Assembly (NCBI RefSeq): GCF_902499335.1
Contig: NZ_CABVQK010000008.1
Location: 62,001-126,000, forward strand
DNA length: 64,000 nucleotides
From: Burkholderia lata
GTDB taxonomy: Bacteria; Pseudomonadota; Gammaproteobacteria; Burkholderiales; Burkholderiaceae
Direction of reading: 5' to 3'
Shown here in pieces: positions 36,799 through 45,766 of this stretch (the first letter of the stretch is position 1; every line of letters starts with the position of its first letter). Position numbers and translations under genes: made by a program. The notes beneath the pieces are model-generated. The model was not told where the DNA came from and searched no databases. It saw only the letters and a list, made by a program, of their open reading frames with translations.

Positions 36799-38211
36799 TC
36801 AGCGCGACACTTGCGGGAACCGCGCGCCCGGCGGCGGTTCGGGCCGGGTCGACGGCACGCTCTTGCGCACCTTCGCAACCTGCGCGGCCGTCACCGGCGC
36901 ACCCGTGTTGCCCCAGCTCGTGCGCACGAAGTTCGACACGTCCGCGACTTCCTGGTCCGAGAGGCGCCAGCCGAACGGCGGCATCGTGAACGTCGACGGC
37001 GCGGTGCGCGTGCCCTGCAGCGCGCTGCCTTCCAGCACGACGTGGATCAGCGAGGTCGGATCGTCGCCCTGCACGACCGGGTTGCCGGCGAGCGCCGGGA
37101 ACACGCGCGTGTAGCCGTGACCGTCGCTGCGGTGGCAGGCCATGCAGTTGTCGCGATAGACGGCCGCGCCCGGTTTGCTCGCATCGCCGGTCTGCAGCGC
37201 CTTCGCGGCAGCCGCGTCGTACACGTGCGGCTGCTCGCCCTGCACGCGTGGCGGCAGCGTCTTCAGGTAGCGTGCGATCGCGTTCAGGTCGTCGTCGGTC
37301 ATGTGCTGCATGCTGTGGCCGACCACGTCCGTCATCCCGCCGAACGCGGCCGTGCGCAGCGTGCGGCCCGTCTTCAGGAACTGCACGATCTCGGTTTCCG
37401 TCCACGTGCCGAGGCCCGTGCGCGGCTCACCGCGCAGGCTCGTCGGCACCCAGCCGTCGATCGCCGCGCCGCCGGCCAGGAAGTCCGGGCCGTCCGCGTC
37501 GGTCAGCCCGCGCTCCTGCATCGTCGGTGCGCGCGGCGTATGGCACGCGCCGCAGTGGCCGAGACCCTGCACGAGATACGCGCCGCGCGCGACCACCGGA
37601 TCGGTGTACGGCGCCGCGTCGAACGGTTTCGGCGTCGGCGCGAACATCTTGCGCCAGATGCCGAGCGGCCAGCGCATCGACAGCGGCCACACGATGTCGA
37701 CCGCGCGGTTCTCGTGCTCGACCGGCGCGACACCGTGCATGAAGTACGCGTACAGCGCCTTCATGTCGTCGTCGGTCAGGCGCGCATAGGACGGAAACGG
37801 CATGGCCGGATACATCGTGTCGCCGTTCTTGCGCACGCCTTCGCGCACCGCCCGCGTGAAGTCCTCGACCGTCCAGCCGCCGAGGCCCGTTTTCGGATCC
37901 GGCGTGATGTTCGTCGAATAGATCCCGCCGATCGGCGTATCGAATTTCAGCCCGCCCGCGAACGGCTTGCCGCCGCTCGCGGTGTGGCATGCGATACAGT
38001 CGCCCGCTCGCGCGAGATATTCGCCGCGCTTGATCAGGGCCGCGTCGGCGGATTGGGCACCGGGTGCTGCCGCGGTGCCGGAAGCTGCCGCGGGGGTTGC
38101 CGGTTGCGCGAAGGCCGCCGTGCCCGCGAAGCCGAACGCGGCCCAGGCCGCACCGGCCGCCAGCGCGCGCGACATCCGGCGCGCGACGTTGTGGTTCATC
38201 GTCCTCTTCAT
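36799..38211 (-). CDS. tri-haem cytochrome c subunit of membrane-bound dehydrogenase
   Basis: 470-aa periplasmic cytochrome with a signal peptide (cleaved after GTAAFAQ) and three haem c sites: CIACHTASGG, CGACHTPRAP and CMACHRSDGHG. This matches the cytochrome subunit of gluconate 2-dehydrogenase/sorbitol/alcohol dehydrogenases, which passes electrons from the FAD subunit to ubiquinone or oxidase. Start ATG 38211 overlaps the GMC subunit stop (ATGA), so the three subunits are translationally coupled. A second ATG 12 bp downstream (38199) is also possible. Confidence 0.92.
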   Translation of the reverse strand: MKRTMNHNVARRMSRALAAGAAWAAFGFAGTAAFAQPATPAAASGTAAAPGAQSADAALIKRGEYLARAGDCIACHTASGGKPFAGGLKFDTPIGGIYSTNITPDPKTGLGGWTVEDFTRAVREGVRKNGDTMYPAMPFPSYARLTDDDMKALYAYFMHGVAPVEHENRAVDIVWPLSMRWPLGIWRKMFAPTPKPFDAAPYTDPVVARGAYLVQGLGHCGACHTPRAPTMQERGLTDADGPDFLAGGAAIDGWVPTSLRGEPRTGLGTWTETEIVQFLKTGRTLRTAAFGGMTDVVGHSMQHMTDDDLNAIARYLKTLPPRVQGEQPHVYDAAAAKALQTGDASKPGAAVYRDNCMACHRSDGHGYTRVFPALAGNPVVQGDDPTSLIHVVLEGSALQGTRTAPSTFTMPPFGWRLSDQEVADVSNFVRTSWGNTGAPVTAAQVAKVRKSVPSTRPEPPPGARFPQVSR

Positions 38212-39986
38212 ACGGTCACCAGCGGGGCGGGATTTTTCAGGTATTGCTCGCGGATCGCACGTGCCGACCAGTAGGCCAGCGCCGCGATGATCCCGGTCGG
38301 GTTGTAGCCGATGCCCTGCGGCAGCGCCGATGCGCCCATCACGAACACGTTGTGCACGTCCCAGCACTGCAGGTAGCGGTTCAGCACGCTCGTCTTCGGG
38401 TCGGTGCCCATGATCGCGCCGCCGACGAGGTGGGTCGTCTGGTATGCACGCGAATCGAAGTGCTTGCCGAACTCGCGCGTCGACACACCGATCGCCTTCG
38501 GCCCCATCGCCTCCGCGATCTTCTTCATCTGCCCGGTCACGTACTGCGCCATCTTGATGTCGTTGCCCTTCCAGTCGAAGGTCATCCGCAACAGCGGCTG
38601 GCCGTACGAATCGCGATAGGTCGGATCGAGGTCGAGATACACGTCGCGGTACGACATGTTGCTGCCGTGCGCGTCCATCGAGATCGTGTGCGCGTAGTTG
38701 TCCTTGACCGCCTTCTTCCACGCCGAGCCCCACTGCGGCGTACCGGGCGGCGTCGCGATGCCGCTGATCGGCTTCACGCCGGCCTGGTTCACCCACAGCG
38801 GCGAGCCGCCGACGAAGCCGAGCGGGCCGTGGTCGAAGTTGTCCGCGTTGAAATCGTCCACCGCGACGCCGTTGCCGCCTGCGCCGATGAACGGGTTCGT
38901 GTAGGTGTCCTTGTCGAAGAACGCCTTGATCGTCGACAGGTTCTGGTACGCGAAATTGCGGCCCACGACGCCTTCGCCGGAGATCGGGTCGTACGGCTTG
39001 CCGATGCCCGACAGCAGCAGCAGGTGCACGTTGTGATACTGGAACGCGGCCACGATCACGAGATCGGCCGGCTGGTGCACTTCACGCCCGGCCGGGTCGA
39101 CGTAGGTCACACCCGTCGCGCGCTTCTTCGTATCGTCGAGGTCCACGCGCAGCACGTGGCACTTCGAGCGCAGCTCGAAGTTCGGCGCCTGCTTCAGCGC
39201 GGGCAGGATGTTCAGGTTCGGCGACGCCTTCGAGTACATGTAGCACGCGTAGCCGCTGCAGTAGCCGCAGAAGTTGCACGGGCCCATCTGCACGCCGTAC
39301 GGGTTCGTGTACGGGCCCGACGTGTTCGCCGACGGCAGCCGGTACGGATGCAGGCCGAGCGACTTGGCCGCATCGAAGAAGCGCTGTGCCGAATACGTGT
39401 TGAGCTGCGCGGGCAGCGGGAAGTTGTCGCTGCGGTTCGCTTCGAACACGTTGCCGTCGCCGACCACCTTGCCGCCGACCTTGTACGCCTGCCCCGACGT
39501 GCCGAACACCTTCTCGGCGAAATCGAAATGCGGCTCGAGCTCGTCGTAGGTCACGCCGGTGTCCTGGATCGTCATCCCTTCGGGGATGAACTTCTTGCCG
39601 TAGCGCTCTTCATAGTGGCTGCGCAGGCGCAGCTCTTCCGGCGTGATCCGGAAATGCACGCCCGACCAGTGCAGCCCCGCGCCGCCCACGCCTTCGCCCG
39701 GCAGGAACGCGGCGAGCTGCCGGTACGGCAGCGCGGTGTCCTGCAGGCCGTGGCGGATCGACACGGTCGTCTTCGACAGGTCGAGGAACAGCTTCTTGCG
39801 GACGTTGTAGGTCAGCTCGTCGATCGTATTCGGATACGCGCCGTCCGGATAGGTGTCGCGATACTCGCCGCGCTCGAGCGCGACGACGTTCAGGCCCGCT
39901 TCGGTCAGTTCCTTCGCGAGAATCGCGCCGGTCCAGCCGAAGCCGACGATCACCGCATCGACATGCGGTTTTTTCTCTGCGGCCAT
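38208..39986 (-). CDS. GMC-family FAD dehydrogenase subunit (gluconate 2-dehydrogenase type)
   Basis: 592-aa flavoprotein. The FAD loop is VIVGFGWTGAILAKEL; a cysteine-rich patch NFCGYCSGYACYMY (a [3Fe-4S]-type cluster region of membrane GMC dehydrogenases) and the C-terminal VMGASALPQGIGYNPTGIIAALAYWSA are visible. It oxidises a polyol or aldonate, most likely gluconate to 2-ketogluconate, in the periplasm; the exact substrate is not determinable. It has no signal peptide of its own and would travel with the Tat-signal small subunit. Start ATG 39986 overlaps the small-subunit stop. Confidence 0.92.
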   Translation of the reverse strand: MAAEKKPHVDAVIVGFGWTGAILAKELTEAGLNVVALERGEYRDTYPDGAYPNTIDELTYNVRKKLFLDLSKTTVSIRHGLQDTALPYRQLAAFLPGEGVGGAGLHWSGVHFRITPEELRLRSHYEERYGKKFIPEGMTIQDTGVTYDELEPHFDFAEKVFGTSGQAYKVGGKVVGDGNVFEANRSDNFPLPAQLNTYSAQRFFDAAKSLGLHPYRLPSANTSGPYTNPYGVQMGPCNFCGYCSGYACYMYSKASPNLNILPALKQAPNFELRSKCHVLRVDLDDTKKRATGVTYVDPAGREVHQPADLVIVAAFQYHNVHLLLLSGIGKPYDPISGEGVVGRNFAYQNLSTIKAFFDKDTYTNPFIGAGGNGVAVDDFNADNFDHGPLGFVGGSPLWVNQAGVKPISGIATPPGTPQWGSAWKKAVKDNYAHTISMDAHGSNMSYRDVYLDLDPTYRDSYGQPLLRMTFDWKGNDIKMAQYVTGQMKKIAEAMGPKAIGVSTREFGKHFDSRAYQTTHLVGGAIMGTDPKTSVLNRYLQCWDVHNVFVMGASALPQGIGYNPTGIIAALAYWSARAIREQYLKNPAPLVTV

Positions 39987-40723
39987 CAGCTGCGCTCCCC
40001 GTTGATCGAGACGGGGCCGTACGGATAGGGCTTGCCGTTCTGGTTGACGAAATCCATGAAGTCCGCGCGCGCGCCCGGAAAGCCGATCATCTTCCACGCG
40101 GCCATGTCGTGATTGCCGCCATGCACCGGATCGCAGAAGTAGCCTTCGTGCGTGTTCTGCAGCAGTTGACCGAAGAACACGCCGGGCGGCACGTCGTCGA
40201 TCTGCGCGCTGCCCTTCTCCAGCGCGCCGAGCACGGTGTCGCGCGTCGGCGCGTCGAGATCCGCGAACGCCTTGCCGTGGGTCTTCTCGCAATAGCGGTT
40301 GACCGCCGCGATGCCGAGCCGGTAGATGTCGCGCGGCACCAGCTTCAACTGGTAGCCGAGCTCGGGCACGCCCTGCTGGAACGGCCCCTGCATGTACCAG
40401 GTGGCGCCGTTCGCATACGGCGTCTCCATCTGGCGGTCGATGAATTCGGGCACGCCCGATTCGAGTGCGCCGGGGCCTTCGGCGTCGGCCGGAATCAGCC
40501 GGTCGACGGCGGCCTGGACGAACGCCCATTCCTTCGCATCGAAGAAGGTCGGCTTGTACGGGGCGCGTTCGGCGTTGGCCGATGCACCGGGCGCGTTGCC
40601 GGTCGTCGCGGAAGGCGACGACGAACGCAGGTCGCAGCCGGCGACCGACGCGATCGGCACGAGCGCGACCGACGTGCGCAGGAAACGACGGCGCGAGTTG
40701 GGTTTGTCAGGTGGCGTGGACAT
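39986..40723 (-). CDS. gluconate 2-dehydrogenase subunit 3 family protein
   Basis: 245-aa small subunit. The N-terminus has a twin-arginine signal NSRRRFLRTSVALVPIASVAGC, ending in a lipobox-like SVAGC, so it may be a Tat-exported lipoprotein. The rest has the subunit-3 core (KEWAFVQAAVDRLIPADAEGPGALESGVPEFIDRQM; GGNHDMAAWKMIGFPGARADF). Its Tat leader should carry the folded GMC subunit across the membrane. First gene of the operon; start ATG 40723 fits the leader. Confidence 0.9.
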   Translation of the reverse strand: MSTPPDKPNSRRRFLRTSVALVPIASVAGCDLRSSSPSATTGNAPGASANAERAPYKPTFFDAKEWAFVQAAVDRLIPADAEGPGALESGVPEFIDRQMETPYANGATWYMQGPFQQGVPELGYQLKLVPRDIYRLGIAAVNRYCEKTHGKAFADLDAPTRDTVLGALEKGSAQIDDVPPGVFFGQLLQNTHEGYFCDPVHGGNHDMAAWKMIGFPGARADFMDFVNQNGKPYPYGPVSINGERS

Positions 40724-41326
40724 GGTCGGATGTTGATCGTTGGGGATCGGGGCCCGGACGCGCGCACTCCGCATGCGGCATGTCCGGCATGGCAGCCATG
40801 CCGCATGCGGCTGGCCGTCCTGTTCTTTCGTCTGTTGCGAACAACCTCGCTGCAGGCGCCGCCCGTGCAATGCGCGGCAGCGCCTTCATGCAGCCGCGCA
40901 TCGCGCCAGTTCAGGCTGCGCTGCACGGATCGGCCTCTTTGCGAGCCTTATCGTCTGACAAATACCGGCATCCGCCTGCATCTGCCCCTCATCGCTCATG
41001 ACCCTCATTCAACTTAGACGCCGCGTTTGCCGGCAGCAAGCGCGACGTGCACGACCCTCTTTCGGGGTCCGGCGCCGAGTGCCGCGAATTATATATGGAA
41101 CCGGTTCCATAAAAAGGCGACATCAATGCAATTCAATGCATCGAAAATCGCAACAATTGAAAAATCCGGGAGCCGGAACGATCAAGGATCGCGTGATTAC
41201 CTGCCGATGCGGGCGTCAGGGAGAGGATTGTTGTGTGGCGCGCCGCGTCGAAGGCTGTCTCTTTCCAGCCACGCGGCGCACGCGCGGGTGCCGGTTTGCA
41301 TGGCGGTCTGGTAGCCTCCGCGTCTC
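40724..41326. other. 603-bp divergent intergenic region
   Basis: Separates the dehydrogenase operon (minus) from kptA (plus). Contains the LacI-type operator and an overlapping minus-strand TATAAT (41088-41093), plus the direct repeat TCAATGCA at 41123-41130 and 41133-41140 (10-bp phasing). I see no gene. Confidence 0.6.
41088..41111 (-). promoter_or_regulatory. LacI-family-type operator overlapping a TATAAT promoter
   Basis: TATGGAACCGGTTCCATA (41094-41111) is an 18-bp perfect palindrome with the central CG step of LacI/GntR-family operators. On the minus strand it directly precedes TATAAT (41088-41093), so a bound repressor would cover the space between -35 and -10 of a promoter directed at the dehydrogenase operon (5' leader of about 360 nt). 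No LacI-family gene is in the window. Confidence 0.6.
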
Positions 41327-41911
41327 ATGAGCAAACAGAAGAATGAACTGCCGGCGCCCGACGCGACCCGCATCAGCCGATATCTCAGCTACCTGCTGCG
41401 GCACGCGCCGCAAACGATCGGGCTGCAACTCGACCCGGAAGGCTGGGCCGACATCGACGAACTGATCGCCGGTGCCGCCCGCCACGGGCACCCACTCGAT
41501 CGCGCGACGCTCGAAACCGTCTGCGCGACCAACGACAAGCAGCGCTTCGCCCTTTCCGACGACGGCCGTCGCATCCGTGCAGTACAAGGGCATTCGACGC
41601 CCGTCGTGCAGCGCAGCTATCCGGCCGCGCAGCCACCCGAGCGCCTCTATCACGGCACCGCAACACGCTTCCTGGATTCGATTCGGGCGCAAGGGCTGAA
41701 ACCTGGCGCCCGTCATCGTGTGCATCTGTCGCCGGACATCCGGACGGCGCTGGCAGTCGGCACGCGCTACGGCGTGCCCGTGATACTCGAGGTCGATGCG
41801 CAGCGCATGCATCGGCAAGGCCACACGTTCTTCGTTGCCGAAAACGGCGTATGGCTGACCGACACCGTGCCGGCGGAATTCCTCACAGAGATGGACAGTC
41901 CCGCACGCTGA
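41327..41911 (+). CDS. kptA: RNA 2'-phosphotransferase, Tpt1/KptA family
   Basis: 194-aa protein. The N-terminal RNA-binding winged-helix part starts ISRYLSYLLRHAPQTIGL with the conserved RH pair, and the C-terminal NAD-binding part has YHGTATRFLDSIRAQGLKPGARHRVHLSPD. Tpt1/KptA removes an internal 2'-phosphate from RNA using NAD, giving ADP-ribose 1'',2''-cyclic phosphate; in eukaryotes it follows tRNA splicing, while the bacterial substrate is unclear. Single gene 5' of a DUF3995 gene on the opposite strand. Confidence 0.92.
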   Translation: MSKQKNELPAPDATRISRYLSYLLRHAPQTIGLQLDPEGWADIDELIAGAARHGHPLDRATLETVCATNDKQRFALSDDGRRIRAVQGHSTPVVQRSYPAAQPPERLYHGTATRFLDSIRAQGLKPGARHRVHLSPDIRTALAVGTRYGVPVILEVDAQRMHRQGHTFFVAENGVWLTDTVPAEFLTEMDSPAR

Positions 41912-41920
41912 GACGCGCGC

Positions 41921-42337
41921 TCACCACGGCCAGAACATCGATGCGATGGACAGCGCCAGCGCCGCGCAAAGCGGCGAGTAATACAGCGTGTCCATCCGCG
42001 CGAAACGCGACCCGCGAATCCGCTTGAAGAAGCCGACGTAACGGAAATCGCCGACGGCCCGCACCGCGAAGATCAGTGCGAACGCAACGACCGCGAACGA
42101 GATCGTGCCGGGATACGCGTTCGGCCCCAGCCAGCCGGCACGCGCGGCAACCACGCACGCGCCGCCCAGCAATGCCGCCGCGACGGCAAGCGTGCCAATG
42201 GCGGTCGGTCGCAGCAACGGCTCGCCGTCCTGCTCCGGAATGGCCGCTCGTTTGCCGCGCCGCCCACCCAACGCCCAGTAGACGTGAATGAGCGCGATTG
42301 CGCAAAGCGTCGGCACGCTGAAATACGCTCCGGTCAT
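41921..42337 (-). CDS. DUF3995 membrane protein
   Basis: 138-aa protein with four hydrophobic segments and the DUF3995 pattern (IHVYWALGGRRGKRAAIPE; GDFRYVGFFKRIRGSRFARMDTLYYSPLCAAL). Function unknown. Start ATG 42337 (MTGAYFSVPTLCAIALIHVYW) begins the first membrane helix directly; residues read upstream are polar and probably untranslated. It ends 9 bp beyond the kptA stop, tail to tail. Confidence 0.82.
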   Translation of the reverse strand: MTGAYFSVPTLCAIALIHVYWALGGRRGKRAAIPEQDGEPLLRPTAIGTLAVAAALLGGACVVAARAGWLGPNAYPGTISFAVVAFALIFAVRAVGDFRYVGFFKRIRGSRFARMDTLYYSPLCAALALSIASMFWPW

Positions 42338-42660
42338 GTCGGTCAATGCCCTCGTCTCGTTGTTTCGATGTGTTGCCGGCGAAGTTCCGGCACGCGGTCT
42401 CGGCCCGCGACACACGTGACGATACCGAAACCCGGCAACACGTGCATTGCGACGTCCGGTCGCAACCCGTCACCACGCATGTTGCGATGCAGTGCACGTG
42501 CAGGCGCTTGCGGGCCGGCCGCTTGACTTCCCTCCGCGCACTACTACCCTGTTATTCCAGTACTGCAGTCGATACGCCGCTGCGCGATCGGCCGCACGTG
42601 CAGCGTTCGCCGCATGGCGCACCTGTACGACAACGATAACGAAGGCCATGGAGGCGACTC
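42338..42660. other. 323-bp region upstream of ald
   Basis: No gene. Contains an inverted repeat TTGCGAC-gtccg-GTCGCAA at 42447-42465 and a possible promoter TTGACT (42523-42528), 16 bp, TACCCT (42545-42550) oriented toward ald. The repeat could be an operator for the alanine dehydrogenase gene. Confidence 0.4.
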
Positions 42661-43776
42661 ATGCTGATCGGCGTGCCGAAGGAGATCAAGAACCACGAAT
42701 ACCGTGTCGGCCTCACGCCGGCCGGCGCACACGAGCTGACGCGGCACGGCCATCGCGTGCTGGTGCAGCGCGGCGCGGGCACGGCGATCGGCCTGCTCGA
42801 CGACGACTACACGGCCGCGGGCGCATCGCTCTGCGACGGCGCCGACGAAGTCTTCGCGCGCGCCGACATGATCATCAAGGTGAAAGAGCCACAGCCGGCG
42901 GAATGCGCGATGCTGCGGCGCGGGCAAATCCTCTACACGTACCTGCATCTCGCGCCCGATCCCGACCAGGCGGCCGCGCTCGTGAAGTCCGGCGCCGTCT
43001 GCATCGCGTACGAAACCGTGACGGGCTCCGGCGGCGGCCTGCCGCTGCTCGCGCCGATGAGCGAGGTGGCCGGGCGCATGTCGATCCAGGTCGCGGCGAC
43101 TCACCTCGAGAGCCCGCGCGGCGGGCGTGGCCTGCTGATGGCCGGGGTGCCCGGCGTGCCGGCCGCGCACGTCGTCGTGCTCGGCGCGGGCGTGGTGGGC
43201 ACCGGCGCGCTGCAGATGGCGGTCGGCCTCGGCGCACGTGTGACCGTGCTCGACACCAACGTGAACCGGCTGCGCCAGCTCGACCTCGTCTTCGCCAACC
43301 GGATCACGACCGTCTGCTCGAATGCGCACACGATCGACGAAGCCGTGCGCGATGCCGACGTCGTGATCGGCGCCGTGCTCGTGCCGGGCGCATCGGCGCC
43401 GCGGCTCGTCACGCGCGACATGATCGCGACGATGCGCACGGGGGCGGTCGTCGTCGACGTCGCGATCGACCAGGGTGGATGCTTCGAGACCTCGCATGCG
43501 ACGACGCACGCGAACCCGACCTTCGTCGTCGACGGCGTCGTGCACTACTGCGTCGCGAACATGCCGGGCGCGGTCGCGCGCACGTCGACCTTCGCGCTGA
43601 ACAACGCGACGCTTGGGGCTGCGCTCGCGCTCGCCGACAAGGGCTGGAAGCAGGCGATGACCGACGATCCGCATCTGCGCGCGGGCCTGAACGTGTGCGA
43701 CGGACACATCACGTACGAAGCGGTCGCGCTGGCGCTCGGCCTGCCCTATGTGCCGGCGGCCCGCGTGCTGGCATGA
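42661..43776 (+). CDS. ald: alanine dehydrogenase
   Basis: 371-aa NAD-dependent L-alanine dehydrogenase. It begins MLIGVPKEIKNHEYRVGLTPAG with the substrate-binding Arg and Lys, and the NAD fold is VVLGAGVVGTGALQMAVGLGA. The catalytic His is in YTYLHLAPD, and FETSHATTHANPTFVVDGVVHYCVANMPGAVARTST is diagnostic. It interconverts alanine and pyruvate plus ammonia. Ribosome site GGAGGCGACTC precedes ATG 42661. Monocistronic. Confidence 0.95.
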   Translation: MLIGVPKEIKNHEYRVGLTPAGAHELTRHGHRVLVQRGAGTAIGLLDDDYTAAGASLCDGADEVFARADMIIKVKEPQPAECAMLRRGQILYTYLHLAPDPDQAAALVKSGAVCIAYETVTGSGGGLPLLAPMSEVAGRMSIQVAATHLESPRGGRGLLMAGVPGVPAAHVVVLGAGVVGTGALQMAVGLGARVTVLDTNVNRLRQLDLVFANRITTVCSNAHTIDEAVRDADVVIGAVLVPGASAPRLVTRDMIATMRTGAVVVDVAIDQGGCFETSHATTHANPTFVVDGVVHYCVANMPGAVARTSTFALNNATLGAALALADKGWKQAMTDDPHLRAGLNVCDGHITYEAVALALGLPYVPAARVLA

Positions 43777-43830
43777 CGTGACCGCATTCAAGTACGGCTA
43801 GCGGCTGACCGCACGCGCGGCCGGCCGCGT

Positions 43831-45600
43831 TCACGCACCCTTCGCGCCGCCGCTGCGCTTCGACGCGCCGCCCGCCCCCATCGTGCGCGCCAGCAGCGGC
43901 CTCAATTGCGCCAGCGTGCGCGTGTTCAGCACGTCGGGCCGCGTGAGCCAGCCGCGTCGCGCCTGATCGACGCCGTACGCAAGATTGTCGAGTTCGTCCG
44001 CACTGCACGCATCCGAGCCGATCGCCACCGGCACGCCGGCCTTCGCGGCCTCGCGGCACCAGATGTCCGGCAGGTCGAGCCGCCGCGGCTGCGCATCGAG
44101 TTCGACGAAGCAGCCGCGCGCCGCGGCGTGCGCGATCACGCGCGGCACGTCCAGTTCGCATGCGTCGCGCTCGCCGAGCACGCGGCCCGTCAGGTGCGCG
44201 AGAATCGTGAAATGCGGATGGTCCATCGCGCGCAGCATGCGCGCGGTCTGCGCGTCACGCGGCAACTCGAAGCCGTCGCGTACCGCACCGATCACGAGAT
44301 CGAGCCGGCCGAGCATCGCGTCGGGCACATCGAGGCTGCCGTCCTCCCGAATGCCGGCCTCCACACCCTTGAGCAGCACGAAATCGTCGAACGACGCGTT
44401 GAGGCGATCGATCTCGTCGAGCTGGTGCGCAAGCCAGTCGAAGCTGTTGCGGCCGCTGCCGGCATGCGGTGCCCGGTCGGTGATGGCCAGGTACGCGAAC
44501 CCGCGTGCGCGTGCCGCATCGGCCATCGCGCGCAGGCTGTCACGGCCGGCCGATGCGTCGGTATGCGCATGCAGGTCGCCATGGACGTGCTTGCGCTCGA
44601 CCAGCGCGGGCAGCGTGCCCGCGCGCGCCGCGTCGATCTCGCCGCGATCCTCGCGCAATTCGGGCGGCACGTCGTGCAGCCCGATCGCGGCGTAGACCGA
44701 CGCCTCGGTCGCGCCGGCAATCCGTTCGTCGCCACGAAACACGCCGTACTCGTTGATCTTCAGCCCGCCTGCCTGCGCGATCCTGCGCAACGCGATGTTG
44801 TGCGCCTTCGATCCCGTGAAGTAAACGAGCGCCGCGCCGAACGCGTCGGCATCGACGACACGCAGGTCGACCTGCAACCCGCTGGCGAGCACGACGCTCG
44901 ACTTCGTCTTGCCGTGCGCCAGCACGCGCGCCACCTCGCCATAGCCGACGAACGCTTCGGCGACGGCCACCGGATCGCGTGCGGTGACGAGGATGTCGAG
45001 ATCGCCGACCGTCTCGCGGCGGCGGCGGAAACTGCCGGCCGGCACGGCCTTGCCGACGCCGGCCATCGCGCGCAGCTTTTCGAGCAGCGGCAGCAGCGAG
45101 TGCGCCGCATCCGGCAGCAGAAAACGTTGGGGCTCGCGCTTCAGCCGGTCGTCGATCGCTTCGAGCAGATGCGCTTCGGTTTTCGCACCGAAGCCCGGCA
45201 GCTCGCGCACGTGCCCGCTCTTCGCTTCCGCGCGAAGCTGCTCGAGCGAATCGACGTGCAGTGCATCATGCAGCGCCTTCACGCGTTTGGCGCCGAGCCC
45301 CGGCACGTCGAGCAACTCGACGATCGCGCCCGGCAGCGCGTGGCGTAGCGTTTGCTGGAGTTCGCAGGTGCCGGTCGCGGCGATCTCGCGCAGCTTCGAC
45401 GCGAGATCGGGCCCAATCGACGGAATCTTCCCGAGATCGTCGCCGTTCGCGATCATCGTCGGGATATCGCGCCCGTAGTCGGCAATCGTCCGTGCGGCAT
45501 TGCGATAGGCACGCACCCGGAACGGGTTGGCGCCCTGGATCTCGAGCATGTCGGCAATCTCGGCGAACACGGCCGCACACCCGGCATTGTGGATCGGCAT
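43831..45600 (-). CDS. polX: DNA polymerase X family (PolX) with PHP phosphoesterase domain
   Basis: 589-aa repair polymerase. HhH and pol-beta-like regions cover about 1-320, including IPSIGPDLASKLREIAATGT, LPGFGAKTEAHLLEAI and the nucleotidyltransferase active site GSFRRRRETVGDLDILVTA with its Asp pair. The PHP domain (about 340-570) starts HGDLHAHTDASAGRDSL with the HxH metal ligands. It fills short gaps and has Mn-dependent 3'-5' exonuclease activity. Single gene. Confidence 0.93.
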   Translation of the reverse strand: MPIHNAGCAAVFAEIADMLEIQGANPFRVRAYRNAARTIADYGRDIPTMIANGDDLGKIPSIGPDLASKLREIAATGTCELQQTLRHALPGAIVELLDVPGLGAKRVKALHDALHVDSLEQLRAEAKSGHVRELPGFGAKTEAHLLEAIDDRLKREPQRFLLPDAAHSLLPLLEKLRAMAGVGKAVPAGSFRRRRETVGDLDILVTARDPVAVAEAFVGYGEVARVLAHGKTKSSVVLASGLQVDLRVVDADAFGAALVYFTGSKAHNIALRRIAQAGGLKINEYGVFRGDERIAGATEASVYAAIGLHDVPPELREDRGEIDAARAGTLPALVERKHVHGDLHAHTDASAGRDSLRAMADAARARGFAYLAITDRAPHAGSGRNSFDWLAHQLDEIDRLNASFDDFVLLKGVEAGIREDGSLDVPDAMLGRLDLVIGAVRDGFELPRDAQTARMLRAMDHPHFTILAHLTGRVLGERDACELDVPRVIAHAAARGCFVELDAQPRRLDLPDIWCREAAKAGVPVAIGSDACSADELDNLAYGVDQARRGWLTRPDVLNTRTLAQLRPLLARTMGAGGASKRSGGAKGA

Positions 45601-45748
45601 GATCGGCGTGGCTCCCTTCCACGTGGATGGCGCCGCACGCGTGCGCGACGGCGTCTGCCCGCCCGGCGCCGCATGCTGACGCCGCCGGGCGCCCGTTCAT
45701 CATCGTACGCCGGCCGCGCCGCGCGTGCAGCGCCGTTGCGGTCGTGAC

Positions 45749-45766
45749 GTCAGAGTCAGAGTCAGA
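45749..45766. repeat. three tandem hexamers giving consecutive in-frame stops
   Basis: GTCAGA repeated three times. Read on the minus strand it gives CTC TGA CTC TGA CTC TGA, so the DksA-like gene ends in three in-frame stop codons. Confidence 0.85.

Noticed and set aside
36799..38796. Apparent 665-aa protein extending the cytochrome gene upstream
   Set aside because: The extra N-terminal residues are an out-of-frame reading of the GMC gene; the signal peptide starts at 38211.
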